A DNA stretch of 64,000 nucleotides from Poriferisodalis sp965116715 (GTDB taxonomy: Bacteria; Actinomycetota; Acidimicrobiia; Acidimicrobiales; Poriferisodalaceae), in NCBI GenBank assembly GCA_965116715.1, contig OZ220724.1, positions 1,860,001 to 1,924,000 of the forward strand. Reading direction: 5' to 3'. Position numbers and translations under genes: made by a program. Shown here piece by piece: positions 24,397-33,141 of this stretch. The notes beneath the pieces are model-generated. The model was not told the origin of the DNA. It was given only the letters and a program-made list of their open reading frames with translations, and searched no databases. Numbering within the stretch: the first letter of the stretch is position 1; each line of letters opens with the position of its first letter.

Positions 24397-26662
24397 GCGA
24401 ATCTCCCGAGCTCGCCTCTGCCGCAGCGGCGTTTGCGACAGTGCCGCCAGTGTTGCACGCCCCAGCGCTGCATGACGCAGCGGCCGAATGCAGCGGTTCA
24501 GGCAGCGGCCGCGACGACACCACCGCAACGCGCTTGGTGGCACGGGTCAGCGCCACGTACAGCGCTCGCAAACCCTGAGGCTCCTCGTCGATCATCGCGG
24601 CGGACTCCACCACCACCACCCCGTCGGTCTCCAGCCCCTTGCACAGCCGCACCGGTGCCAGGGTCACGTGCGGGTGCAGTGCTCCGGTGGCGTTGCGGCT
24701 CGCAGCGGTGGCGCGGCCGAAGTCCACGCCGGCGGCGGCCAGCAGCTCGGCGATGCCGTCCATGTGCTCGGCGGGCGACACCACCAGTATCGAACCGCCG
24801 TCCAGCTCGGCCGCCTCGAAGACCACCGTGTCCAGCACCGCCTGTGCCAGGCCGTCCGACGCAGCGACGAAGCGGGGCGGCGAGCCGTCGATGCGCACCG
24901 CAGCGGGCGGGGCCAGGCCGGGCGCCGCCGCGGCGAGCACCTCGTTGGCCAGCTCAAGGCTGGGCTGGGGGATCCGGTAGCTCAGCGTGAGCTCGGACAG
25001 CCGCGGCGCCACCGGTCCCGACGGCAGGTGAGCCAGAATCTCGTGCCAGCTCGACGGCGCATGGGCGGAGGTGGCCTGGGCGATGTCGCCGACCAGCGTC
25101 ATCGAGCCGTTCAGCGACCGCCGGGCGATCATCCGCAGCGCCATCGGCGGCTGGTCCTGGCACTCGTCGACCACGATGTGGCCGTAGGTGCGCATCTCGG
25201 TGTCGCTGCGGCGCTTGCGCGAGCGCGACCGGGGACCCAGCACCGAATAGGCCTCGTCCAGCACGGGCACGTCGGCGTCGCTCCACTCGTAGTCGGCCTC
25301 GCTGTCGCCGCGGGGGCGGTAGAGCTGCTCGGTCTCGGCGTCGGCCAGCACCCCGTCGGCCGCCGAGCGCAGCAGCGCGCGCGAGCCGTAGAGGTCGCGC
25401 AGCAGCTGTGCAGGGGTCAGCAGCGGCCACATGCGCTCGAACGCCTCCATGACGTCTGGGTGGCGCGAGAAGCGTTCGCGCAGCTTGGAGGGGTCGGGCC
25501 GGCGGCGATGCGAGGCCGACATGGCCGCGTACACCGCCTGTTCCACGTGGGCGCGGCCGGCGTTGTGATGGCGGAAGCGGCGGCGGGCCTCGGCCACGAT
25601 GGCGCGGGAGGTGCCCGCGTCGAGCGTGACATAGCCCAAGCCGAACTCGAGGCGCAGGTCGTCGCGCAGCGGGCGCTGCCGGTCCCGCACCGCGTTCATC
25701 ACCACGTGCGACATGCGGACGTCGCCCTTGATGCGTGCCACTTCGGGCCCCTCGGCCGTCCGGATCCGCACGTCGGGAAAGATCTCGTTGAACAGGTCGG
25801 CCAGCACGAACAGGTGCACGCCGGCCTCGCCCAGGCTGGGCAGCACCCGCTCGACGTAGCGCAGGAACAGCCGGTTGGGGCCCACGACCAACACGCCCTG
25901 CCCCGCCAGCGGGAACCGGTACGTGTACAGCAGGTAGGCGGCGCGGTGCAGCGCCACGATGGTCTTGCCGGTGCCGGGCCCGCCCTGGCACACCAGGATG
26001 CCCTTGCGCGGGCTGCGGATGATCTCGTCCTGCTCGGCCTGGATGGTGGCCACCACTTGGCGCAGCTGGCCGTCGCGGCGCTGCTCGAGCGCGGCGTACA
26101 GCGCCCCGTGGGCGTTCAGCCGCGGGCCGTTGCCGCCGTTGGGGCCGCCGTCGAGCGCGTCGAGGTCGAAGATCTCGTCCTCGAGGTCGGCGAGCACGCG
26201 GCCGCGGCACACGAAGTGCCGGCGGCGCAGCAGTCCCAGCGGGTTGCCGCCGGTGGCACGGAAGAACGGCTCGGCGATCGGGGCTCGCCAGTCCACCACG
26301 ACGGGCTCTTGCCGCTCGTCGGCCACCGCGAGCCGGCCGATGTAGAAGGTCTCGCTGGGACCGGTGGCGTCGGGCACCTGCGCATCGGCGCTGGTCTTCG
26401 CCGGGTTCGCCGCCATGGGGCTCGTCGGCGATTCACGGTCGATGCGGCCGAACACCAGCGACGACGACCCGAGCTCGAGCTGGCTCAGCCGTCCGGCCAC
26501 GGCATCCTCGATGACGTCGCGCTCGAAGCGAGCCTGGCGGGTGCCCCCGCGACCCACCTCGACCATCTCGCGCAGCCGTGTCGCACGCTGCCGGGACGAC
26601 TCCAGCAGCGCATAGGCGCGGTCGATATGGGCTTGCTCTGCCTGGATTTCCGGATGACTCAC
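24389..26662 (-). CDS. HelD/HelR-type RNA polymerase-recycling ATPase
   Basis: A UvrD-like superfamily 1 motor of 757 residues. It has an N-terminal coiled-coil arm (residues about 3-55), then FYIGRLAVADERQEPVVVDWRAP, a hallmark of actinobacterial HelD. Walker A is CQGGPGTGKT, the DEXX-box is VVDECQDQP, and the C-terminal helicase motifs end with VALTRATKRV. HelD proteins pry stalled RNA polymerase from DNA; the HelR subgroup also displaces rifampicin. GTG at 26662 is preferred over the upstream in-frame 26692, since the protein then starts directly with the coiled coil. Confidence 0.88.
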   Translation of the reverse strand: MSHPEIQAEQAHIDRAYALLESSRQRATRLREMVEVGRGGTRQARFERDVIEDAVAGRLSQLELGSSSLVFGRIDRESPTSPMAANPAKTSADAQVPDATGPSETFYIGRLAVADERQEPVVVDWRAPIAEPFFRATGGNPLGLLRRRHFVCRGRVLADLEDEIFDLDALDGGPNGGNGPRLNAHGALYAALEQRRDGQLRQVVATIQAEQDEIIRSPRKGILVCQGGPGTGKTIVALHRAAYLLYTYRFPLAGQGVLVVGPNRLFLRYVERVLPSLGEAGVHLFVLADLFNEIFPDVRIRTAEGPEVARIKGDVRMSHVVMNAVRDRQRPLRDDLRLEFGLGYVTLDAGTSRAIVAEARRRFRHHNAGRAHVEQAVYAAMSASHRRRPDPSKLRERFSRHPDVMEAFERMWPLLTPAQLLRDLYGSRALLRSAADGVLADAETEQLYRPRGDSEADYEWSDADVPVLDEAYSVLGPRSRSRKRRSDTEMRTYGHIVVDECQDQPPMALRMIARRSLNGSMTLVGDIAQATSAHAPSSWHEILAHLPSGPVAPRLSELTLSYRIPQPSLELANEVLAAAAPGLAPPAAVRIDGSPPRFVAASDGLAQAVLDTVVFEAAELDGGSILVVSPAEHMDGIAELLAAAGVDFGRATAASRNATGALHPHVTLAPVRLCKGLETDGVVVVESAAMIDEEPQGLRALYVALTRATKRVAVVSSRPLPEPLHSAAASCSAGACNTGGTVANAAAAEASSGDSHG

Positions 26663-26698
26663 GCTTGGCCTGCCACCGTGGTGGGGAACCAATCAAGG

Positions 26699-28141
26699 CT
26701 ACTTGCGGCGGACCCGGCGCCAATGCAGCATCTGCCCGCCGATCGCGGCAGCAGCGATCAGGATCAGGGGCCACGAACCCAGCACGAGCGCCGGTGTGGA
26801 CCCCGAGCGAAGCTCGACACTGCCGGCCAGCACGACGGCCTCGCGCAGCTCGCTGCGATGGGTGACAGCGCCGTCGGGCGACACGATCGCGCTGTAGCCG
26901 GTGGTGGACGCCTGCAGCACCCAGCGTCCGGTCTCGACCGCCCGCAGCCGAGCACTGGCAAGCGACTGGGACGGCACCACCGCCGTGCTGTACGACGACG
27001 CCAGCGTCGGGTTGGCGACGATGCGGCCCCCCGCACGCACGCCGTCACGTACCAGGTCGCTGAAGTACACCTCGAAGGACGTGGCGACGGCGATGTCGCC
27101 GAGCGAGCTCGCCAGCACGCCGGGGCCCTCGCCGGCGATGGCCTCGCGAGAGATCAGCGAGAGGTCGGCGAACGGCTCCACCACGCTGCGCAGCGGCACG
27201 TACTCGCCGAAGGGCACCAGGTGGGCCTTGTCGTAGCGGTCCGCGAGGCCGCTGTGTGGGTTGATGGCGACGGTGGTGTTGCGGAACCTGTTGTCGTTGG
27301 TGCGCTCGTAGAAGTTGGCGATCAGCACCGTGTCGCGCCAGCCGGCCAGCGCCTCCAGCTCGGCCAGGTTGTCGGAGGCTTCCAGCGGCCCGTCGCTCGA
27401 GGTGCTGCTCTCGCTCCACACCATGAGATCGGCGTCGCGGGGCCAGGCGTTGGTGGCGTCCAGGTGGCGCAGCCGCACGCTGCGCTGCGGCGTGTCGATG
27501 TTGGTGCCCAGCTCTCCCCCGGCCTGCACGACGGCCGCTGTGACGGTGGCGTCCACCGTGGTGGCGGGCCATGCCAGCGCTGCGATGGGGACAGCGATCG
27601 CCACCACCGCCGGCCAGGAGACTGCGCACCATTCGCGAGCGCAGAGACGTTCGACGACGACGGCGCCGACGCCCACCAGTGCAATCACGCCCAGCGGACC
27701 TGCGAGCACCGCGGCGCCCAGCCACGGCCCGTCGACCTGCCCGAGTGCGAGGTTGGACATCGGCACGCCGCCGAAGGGCACGCGCCAGCGCACCGCCTCG
27801 CCCAGCACCAGGGCGGCGGGCACGCCCAGCGCGCGCCAGGCGCCGCCCGCGGGCAGCAGCGACAGCGGCAGCGCCATGATGAGCGTCTCGACCGGCACTG
27901 CTGCGATCCATCCCGGCACGGTCAGCTCGGTCATCCAGAACAGGCCGAGCAGGTAGGCGCCCAGCCAGAACGCCGCGGCGACCTCGAGGCGGTGGCGCCA
28001 GCGCTCGGCCCCGCGGTTGCAGTAGCGCAGCCACAGGCCCACCCCGATCGGGCCGAGCGGCCACAGCCCCCACGGCGGCAGCGAACCCATGGTGAGCGCA
28101 CCCAGGGCGACGGCAAGGCCGTCACGCAGCAGCCGGCTCAC
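26699..28141 (-). CDS. lnt: Apolipoprotein N-acyltransferase-like protein with Ser in place of the catalytic Cys
   Basis: A 480-residue membrane enzyme expected to add the third acyl chain to lipoproteins. It has multiple membrane segments (residues 5-190), a nitrilase-fold outer domain (about 200-450) and a C-terminal membrane helix. The glutamate is in MVWSESS and the lysine in YDKAHLVPFGEYVPL. At the nucleophile position the codon is TCC (27079-27077, Ser355) in VATSFEVYFSD, where E. coli Lnt has a cysteine. The start GTG overlaps the hemY stop (GTGA). Either serine works as nucleophile in this lineage or the transfer activity is altered. Confidence 0.85.
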   Translation of the reverse strand: MSRLLRDGLAVALGALTMGSLPPWGLWPLGPIGVGLWLRYCNRGAERWRHRLEVAAAFWLGAYLLGLFWMTELTVPGWIAAVPVETLIMALPLSLLPAGGAWRALGVPAALVLGEAVRWRVPFGGVPMSNLALGQVDGPWLGAAVLAGPLGVIALVGVGAVVVERLCAREWCAVSWPAVVAIAVPIAALAWPATTVDATVTAAVVQAGGELGTNIDTPQRSVRLRHLDATNAWPRDADLMVWSESSTSSDGPLEASDNLAELEALAGWRDTVLIANFYERTNDNRFRNTTVAINPHSGLADRYDKAHLVPFGEYVPLRSVVEPFADLSLISREAIAGEGPGVLASSLGDIAVATSFEVYFSDLVRDGVRAGGRIVANPTLASSYSTAVVPSQSLASARLRAVETGRWVLQASTTGYSAIVSPDGAVTHRSELREAVVLAGSVELRSGSTPALVLGSWPLILIAAAAIGGQMLHWRRVRRK

Positions 28142-29748
28142 GGCGAGGGGGCGGCGCTCGCTGAGGCGAGGTACGCGGTCACCTTCGCTGCTGCCTCGTT
28201 GCCCTGCCGGATGCAGGCCGGGATGCCGAGGCCGCGGTAGGCGGCACCGGTCACGAAGACGCCGGGGAGTTCCCGTGCGAGCGCCGCTTCGATGCGCTCC
28301 ACGAGATGGCCGTGACCCGGCCGGTACTGCGGCAGCGAATGCGGCCAGCGCGAGACGCGCCATGCGCTGACAGCGCCCGGTTCGCGCAGGCCCCGCAGCG
28401 GGGCGAGGCTCGACAGCTCTGCCAGCACGGTGTTCAGCAACTCCGTGTCGTCGAGGCGCGTGTGGCGGTCGTCGTCGTCCCGGCCGACCGACACCCGCAG
28501 CACCATGCCCACGTCGTCGGGCCGCCGAGCACCGTCGCCGCTCGCATCGTCGATGCCTGCGGCTCCCCCGGCGCTCCCGCGGCAGCCTGCCGGTTCGCCA
28601 GCTTCTCCCGAAGCCGACCAATGCGGCCACTTGGTGGACCCGTAGCTGCAGGCCGTCGTGAGCCAGCCGGTGTCGCGGGTGACCAGGAAGCCGGCTTGCT
28701 GTGGCGCTTCGATGGCGCCGGCGCGCACGCTGAGCGTCACCACGGCAACCGAGGCGTACGTGATGAGCCCGAGCCGCGCAGCAGCGACGGTCGCAATGGG
28801 CAGCATCTGTGCCGCAGCGCGCGCCGGCGCAGCGATGATGACGGCGTCCGCATCGAGCACCTCAGACCCGGTGTCTACGGCGAAGCGGGTTCCTGGGCGC
28901 CGGATGGCTTCTACCGGGGTGCCCATCCGCAGGACGCACCCGTCCAGCCGCTGCAGCAGCGCCTGGACCAGCCGGCCCATCCCCCCGTCGAAGCTGCCGA
29001 AGATGGGCGCAGGAGCTCCTGCAGCGGGGGCCGGCTGCATCCGGCGCAGTCCCCGCATGAGCGAGCGGCTGCGTTCGAGCGCCTGTCCCAGGACCGGTGC
29101 CGAGGTCGACGCGTCCAGCCGGTCAATGTCGCCCGCGCTGATGCTGCCGAGCAGCGGTCCCACCACCTGCGACGCCACCGCCGGTCCCAGCCGCGCCCGC
29201 ACGATGTCGCCCACACTGGGAGGGCCAGGCAGGACGCGCACGTTGCCATCCGCGCCCTCGGTCTGCGTGTCCGTCCCGTCGGGGCCTCTCCGGCGTGCCG
29301 TCAACCGGCGGGGCAGCACGTAGTCGGCGGCGGCGCGCAGCTTGCCTGCCGCATCCAGCAGCGGGGAACGCAACAGCGGTCCGAGACGAGTCGGCACCCC
29401 GCCGATCAGACCGTCGGGCAGCGACGTGAGCTGCGGGCCGTGCTTGCCCGGATGCGCCACCGAGGCACCGCCCACCGTCGGCGAGATGCGCTCGGCCGCG
29501 ATCCCCAGCTCGTCGCAGAGCTCAGTCGCCCACGGCACACGCAGCAGGAACGCATCGGCGCCTTCGTCGACCAGCCGGCCCTCGAAGGGGGTCGTGTGGA
29601 TCTTGCCGCCCAGCCGCTCGGCGCTGTCCACCAGCACCACCCGGGGAGCCTGAGCGCCGTCCGGCGGATGCAGCAGGCGGTACGCAGCCGTCAGCCCGCT
29701 GATGCCGCCGCCGACCACCACGACCCGCTGCGGTGCCATCGGTGCCAC
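28138..29748 (-). CDS. hemY: Coproporphyrinogen III / protoporphyrinogen oxidase (HemY)
   Basis: A 536-residue FAD enzyme with the dinucleotide motif VVVGGGISGLTAAYRL at the N-terminus and the C-terminal FAD motif YRGLGIPACIRQGNEAA. In actinobacteria HemY oxidises coproporphyrinogen III in the coproporphyrin-dependent pathway; the hemQ gene at 47 kb supports that route here. The GTG at 29748 directly abuts the hemE stop, with an ATG at 29739 as alternative. An Ala/Gly/Ser-rich insert near residues 375-400 is unusual. It is coupled to hemE upstream and lnt downstream. Confidence 0.93.
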   Translation of the reverse strand: MAPMAPQRVVVVGGGISGLTAAYRLLHPPDGAQAPRVVLVDSAERLGGKIHTTPFEGRLVDEGADAFLLRVPWATELCDELGIAAERISPTVGGASVAHPGKHGPQLTSLPDGLIGGVPTRLGPLLRSPLLDAAGKLRAAADYVLPRRLTARRRGPDGTDTQTEGADGNVRVLPGPPSVGDIVRARLGPAVASQVVGPLLGSISAGDIDRLDASTSAPVLGQALERSRSLMRGLRRMQPAPAAGAPAPIFGSFDGGMGRLVQALLQRLDGCVLRMGTPVEAIRRPGTRFAVDTGSEVLDADAVIIAAPARAAAQMLPIATVAAARLGLITYASVAVVTLSVRAGAIEAPQQAGFLVTRDTGWLTTACSYGSTKWPHWSASGEAGEPAGCRGSAGGAAGIDDASGDGARRPDDVGMVLRVSVGRDDDDRHTRLDDTELLNTVLAELSSLAPLRGLREPGAVSAWRVSRWPHSLPQYRPGHGHLVERIEAALARELPGVFVTGAAYRGLGIPACIRQGNEAAAKVTAYLASASAAPSP

Positions 29749-30864
29749 TCAGTCGTGCTGGCTTGGCGCGAGCTGGGTTGGCACCGGTCGCCGGTACGCG
29801 TGCACATGGTCAGTCAACCGTTCGAGCACGGCGGGGTTGGTCTCGGGCAGCACGCCGTGGCCCAGGTTGAAGATGTAGCCGGGCTCCTGCGTGCCTGCGG
29901 CCAGGATGCGGTCGGCGGCGGGGCGCACGGCGTCCCATCCCGCCACGCACAGGGCCGGGTCGAGGTTGCCCTGCAGCGCCACGCCTGGCCCGACCCGCTC
30001 GCGGGCTACCGCGAGCGGCACCCGCCAGTCCACGCCCACGACGTCGGCGCCCACCTGGGCCATCTGGTCGAGCAGCTCGCCGGTGCCGACGCCGAAATGC
30101 GCCCGGGGCACGCCCAGGTCGGCCAGCTCGTCGAAGACCCGCTTGCTATGGGGCGCCACAAACTCGGCGTAGTCGGCGGGAGACAGCGTGCCGGCCCACG
30201 AGTCGAACAGCTGCACGGCGCTGGCGCCGGCGAGCACCTGCGATCGCATCGAGGCCACGGCGATGGACGCCAGCCGTTCCATGAGGTCGTGCCACAGCGC
30301 CGTGTCGGCGTGCATGAGCGACTTGGTGCGCAGGTGCTGGCGCGAGGGTGCGCCTTCGACCAGGTAGCTCGCCACCGTGAACGGCGCCCCGGCGAACCCG
30401 ACGAGCGGCACGTCGAGCTCGGCCACGAGCAGCCGGACGGTCTCGAGCACGTACGGGGTGTGCTCCTCGGCGTCCAGCTCCGGCAGGCGGTCCAGATCGT
30501 TGCGGCTGCGCAGCGGATGGCCGGCCACCGGGCCCACGCCGGGCACCACGTCGATGCCGAAGCCGACTGCGGCGGCCGGCACCACGATGTCGGAGAACAG
30601 CACGGCCGCATCGACCCCGTAGCGGCGCACCGGCTGCAAGGTGATCTCGGCGGCGGTGGGCGGATCGGCGATGGCGTCGAGAATGCTGCCCTGCCCCCGC
30701 AGCGCCCGGTATTCCGGCAGCGAGCGCCCGGCCTGGCGCTGGAACCACACCGGCACCTGCTCGGTCCGCCGACACCGGGCCGCCCGCAGGTACAGGCTGT
30801 CTTCCAGCCGGTGGATCGGGTGATTCGCCGGCAGCGCAGCGGCAACCCCAGGAGTGTCAGACAT
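29749..30864 (-). CDS. hemE: Uroporphyrinogen decarboxylase
   Basis: A 371-residue cytoplasmic enzyme converting uroporphyrinogen III to coproporphyrinogen III by four decarboxylations. Diagnostic segments are FQRQAGRSLPEYRALR near residue 40 and GFAGAPFTVASYLVEG near 150. ATG at 30864 is chosen because it starts the conserved region at the usual distance; the frame stays open to 30942. First gene of hemE-hemY-lnt. The accessory block begins about 34 bases upstream of its start. Confidence 0.95.
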   Translation of the reverse strand: MSDTPGVAAALPANHPIHRLEDSLYLRAARCRRTEQVPVWFQRQAGRSLPEYRALRGQGSILDAIADPPTAAEITLQPVRRYGVDAAVLFSDIVVPAAAVGFGIDVVPGVGPVAGHPLRSRNDLDRLPELDAEEHTPYVLETVRLLVAELDVPLVGFAGAPFTVASYLVEGAPSRQHLRTKSLMHADTALWHDLMERLASIAVASMRSQVLAGASAVQLFDSWAGTLSPADYAEFVAPHSKRVFDELADLGVPRAHFGVGTGELLDQMAQVGADVVGVDWRVPLAVARERVGPGVALQGNLDPALCVAGWDAVRPAADRILAAGTQEPGYIFNLGHGVLPETNPAVLERLTDHVHAYRRPVPTQLAPSQHD

Positions 30865-30897
30865 GCGCTGCGAACGGTACCGGGGCGGGGACGGGTC

Positions 30898-30918
30898 CCC
30901 GGTAGCCTCACGCGACCC
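30898..30918 (+). repeat. Left 21-bp direct repeat of the accessory block
   Basis: Identical to 34642-34662 on the same strand, and both copies are followed within one base by GGCG. The core contains TAGCCT (30903-30908), also seen as a likely -10 box elsewhere in this window, so promoter duplication is an alternative to an attachment site. Confidence 0.7.
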
Positions 30919-31028
30919 GGCGCACTCGCCCACGCATCTCACTGGTCAGCTGAACAAGTGCCCGATATGCTCTGCCCAGTCCTCTTCAGGACGTATTGAC
31001 TCGGGTTCCGTTGGAGCCATTTGAAATC

Positions 31029-31054
31029 GGGTCCCATTTGGGACCCTTTTTTTT
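31029..31054 (+). terminator. Perfect intrinsic terminator
   Basis: GGGTCCC (31029-31035), loop ATTT, GGGACCC (31040-31046), then eight T. This is a textbook plus-strand Rho-independent terminator, rare in form for this GC-rich window. It ends 11 bases before the NYN start codon, with no plus-strand gene immediately upstream, only a possible 10-codon frame at about 30967-30999. Confidence 0.85.
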
Positions 31055-31065
31055 GGGATTTGCCA

Positions 31066-31528
31066 GTGCAACGTGCATATGCGGGATTCCTCGACATCGG
31101 CTTCCTCAGAGCCGAGGGTGCCAAGGTTCTCGGTATTCGCCCGTCCCACGTGAGGCCAAACGCGGTCGCGGTCGCGAAGTGGTTGCGAGGCCTCAGTGAG
31201 CGGAAGCTGCGTCGCTTGGAGTTCTTGCGTGCCTACTGGTACGACGGCACGTTCGACCCGTCACACCCCAAGTACGAAGGGCAGCGGCGATTCTTCAGCT
31301 CGATCGCCCAGACGCCCGGTGTGCAGCTACGTCTCGGGTGATCGCGACCTCGCTGAAGCAGTTCGTGCCGCCCAGGACTTCGGTATGCGGGTTCTCATCG
31401 CAACACCCAACCGTCAGAGTGTTGCCCGCGAACTCTCTGAACTCGCCGACGACGTGATCGACATCGACCGCGACGACTTGGCGAAGATGCTGGAATCTCG
31501 ACCTGCTACGAACCCAAGGGATCAGTAG
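31066..31528 (+). pseudogene. NYN-domain (PIN-like) nuclease gene with internal deletion and frameshift
   Basis: The first part starts at GTG 31066 (MQRAYAGFLDIGFLRAEGAK) and carries FLRAYWYDGTFDP and QRRFFSSIAQTPGVQLRLG, then stops. A different frame resumes over the same bases as YVSGDRDLAEAVRAAQDFG and continues to DDLAKMLESRP. Intact NYN proteins have about 50 residues between QLRLG and VSGDRD, including catalytic acidic residues, so a deletion of roughly 150 bases fused the halves out of frame. The final SGDRD metal-site aspartates remain but the protein is broken. The start lies directly behind a strong terminator. Confidence 0.75.
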
Positions 31529-31643
31529 GGAAGCTGGAGCTACCCGGCGCGTGACACGCGAAGCGCTGCTGCGGTCGCCTCCAGGCCACTCTCAGAACGC
31601 AGATGTCGGAGCCACGCCCAAAGCGGTCATTAGCCTCCGACCG

Positions 31644-31817
31644 ATGGGCTGGTTCAAACGGCGGCGCGATCTCGACCTGCGACCGCTCGCCGAATTGCAC
31701 GACGAGTTCGCGAACCGCCCCGGAGCCGAGGCGCTCCTCGCGGAGTCGGAAGAAGAACTTGCGCAGCGCGAAGGGACCGACACCGCCTACGCCAAGCCGC
31801 GCTCAGCAGACGCATAG
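31644..31817 (+). CDS. Small hypothetical protein
   Basis: A 57-residue acidic frame beginning MGWFKRRRDLDLRPLAELHDEF, rich in Glu, Ala and Arg, with no membrane segment or known motif. Codon use looks coding and the frame stays open to 31551, but no clear ribosome site precedes the ATG. It ends three bases before the CTAG that flanks the insertion sequence, so its original end may have been changed by the insertion. Confidence 0.4.
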   Translation: MGWFKRRRDLDLRPLAELHDEFANRPGAEALLAESEEELAQREGTDTAYAKPRSADA

Positions 31818-31823
31818 CCCTAG

Positions 31824-33106
31824 CAGGGTGCTGAAATAGTCGGTGTTTGGTGCTCGCGTTGGTTGGGTGGGCGCGGGACACTGTGGGGATGCGTGGAACT
31901 GTTGATGCCCAGATGGCGATGCTGTCGACGTTGTCGACTGAGGATCTGATCAGCGCGGATCATCCGATACGGCGGATCAGGGCGTTGGTGGAGGGGGTGC
32001 TTGAAGAGCTCGACGGTGAGCTGGGGGCGATGTATGCGGATCGGGGCCGGCCCAGCGTGCCGCCTGAGGTGTTGTTGAAGGCGTCGGTGTTGATGGCGTT
32101 GTACTCGGTGCGCTCGGAGCGGGCGTTCTGCGAGCGTTTGAGCTACGACATGTTGTTCAAGTGGTTCTTGGGGTTGCGCATCGACGAGCGCTCTTTTGAC
32201 GCGTCGACGTTCTCGAAGAACCGCGAGCGGCTGTTGGATCATGAGATAGCGGATCGGTTCTTCGCTGCTGTGGTTCGGCGGGCTCAGCTGCGCCGGTATT
32301 GCTCGAGCGATCATTTCAGCGTGGACGGCACCTTGCTGGAGGCGTGGGCGTCGCACAAGAGCTTCAAGCCCAAAGCCGCGCCCGGCGGCGGCGAGCCGGG
32401 CAAGGGCCGCAACGCCGAGGAGGACTTCCGGGGCGCCCGCCGCCGCAACGACACCCACCAGTCCACGACCGATCCCGAGGCTCGCCTGTATCGCAAGTCG
32501 AAAGGGGCCCCGGCGATGCTCGCTTTCATGGGGCACCTGATGGTCGAGAACCGCAACGGCCTCATCGTCGACGCCGAGCTCACCCAAGCAGACGGCTACG
32601 CCGAGCGCGACACCGCCGCCGCGATGCTGCGACGAGCCCCCCGACGGCGGCGGCGGCGCACCGTCGGCGGCGACAAGAACTACGACACCAAGGGATTCGT
32701 GGCCGACGCCCGCAAGGCCGGGTTCACGCCCCACGTCGCCCAGAACACCACCAGGCGGCGCTCCGCCATCGACCGGCGCACCACCCGCCACGACGGCTAC
32801 ACGATCTCTCAACGGGTCCGAAAACGCGTCGAGGAGCCCTTCGGATGGATCAAGACCATCGCCGGAGGACACAAGCTGCGACACAAAGGACAAGCCCGCA
32901 ACCGGGCCTGGTTCCTCATCGGCGCCGCCACCTACAACCTCGTCCGCATAGCCACACTCGACACCGACACCACCTGAGCAGACACCCCGACCGGCCCGAC
33001 AGGGCCAACGTCGCCCCGCACCGCCAGCCAACACCACCACCCCAACCCTCACACAAACCCGAACCAGCACCCAAACCCGCCCAAACCACCGAATTTCAAC
33101 AGCCTG
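31824..33106 (+). mobile_element. Intact IS5-like insertion sequence
   Basis: 1283 bp bounded by imperfect inverted ends: the left reads CAGGGTGCTGAAAT and the right, reversed, CAGGCTGTTGAAAT, with further matches inward (CGGTG..TTTGG). CTAG occurs just outside both ends (31820-31823 and 33107-33110), as expected of a 4-bp target duplication of the YTAR type used by IS5 relatives. It carries one complete transposase gene. About 120 bases of C/A-rich non-coding sequence lie between the transposase stop and the right end. Confidence 0.85.
31889..32977 (+). CDS. DDE transposase of an IS5/IS1182-like element
   Basis: A 362-residue transposase from the ATG at 31889. An N-terminal DUF772-like region (HPIRRIRALVEGVL, then ALYSVRSERAFCERLSYDMLFKWFLGL) precedes the DDE core. 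The catalytic acids appear in HFSVDGTLLEAWAS, VGGDKNYDTKGF and RKRVEEPFGWIKT. A basic tract RRAPRRRRRRT lies before the second aspartate. The frame is uninterrupted, so the element may be active. Confidence 0.93.
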   Translation: MRGTVDAQMAMLSTLSTEDLISADHPIRRIRALVEGVLEELDGELGAMYADRGRPSVPPEVLLKASVLMALYSVRSERAFCERLSYDMLFKWFLGLRIDERSFDASTFSKNRERLLDHEIADRFFAAVVRRAQLRRYCSSDHFSVDGTLLEAWASHKSFKPKAAPGGGEPGKGRNAEEDFRGARRRNDTHQSTTDPEARLYRKSKGAPAMLAFMGHLMVENRNGLIVDAELTQADGYAERDTAAAMLRRAPRRRRRRTVGGDKNYDTKGFVADARKAGFTPHVAQNTTRRRSAIDRRTTRHDGYTISQRVRKRVEEPFGWIKTIAGGHKLRHKGQARNRAWFLIGAATYNLVRIATLDTDTT

Positions 33107-33141
33107 CTAGACGCGATGGCGGCAAGGACGCCGTTCAGCGC

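Noticed and set aside
31021..31341. ATG at 31021 as the NYN start
   Set aside because: It lies just before the terminator hairpin and would encode the hairpin and T-tract as protein; GTG 31066 begins the conserved NYN region.
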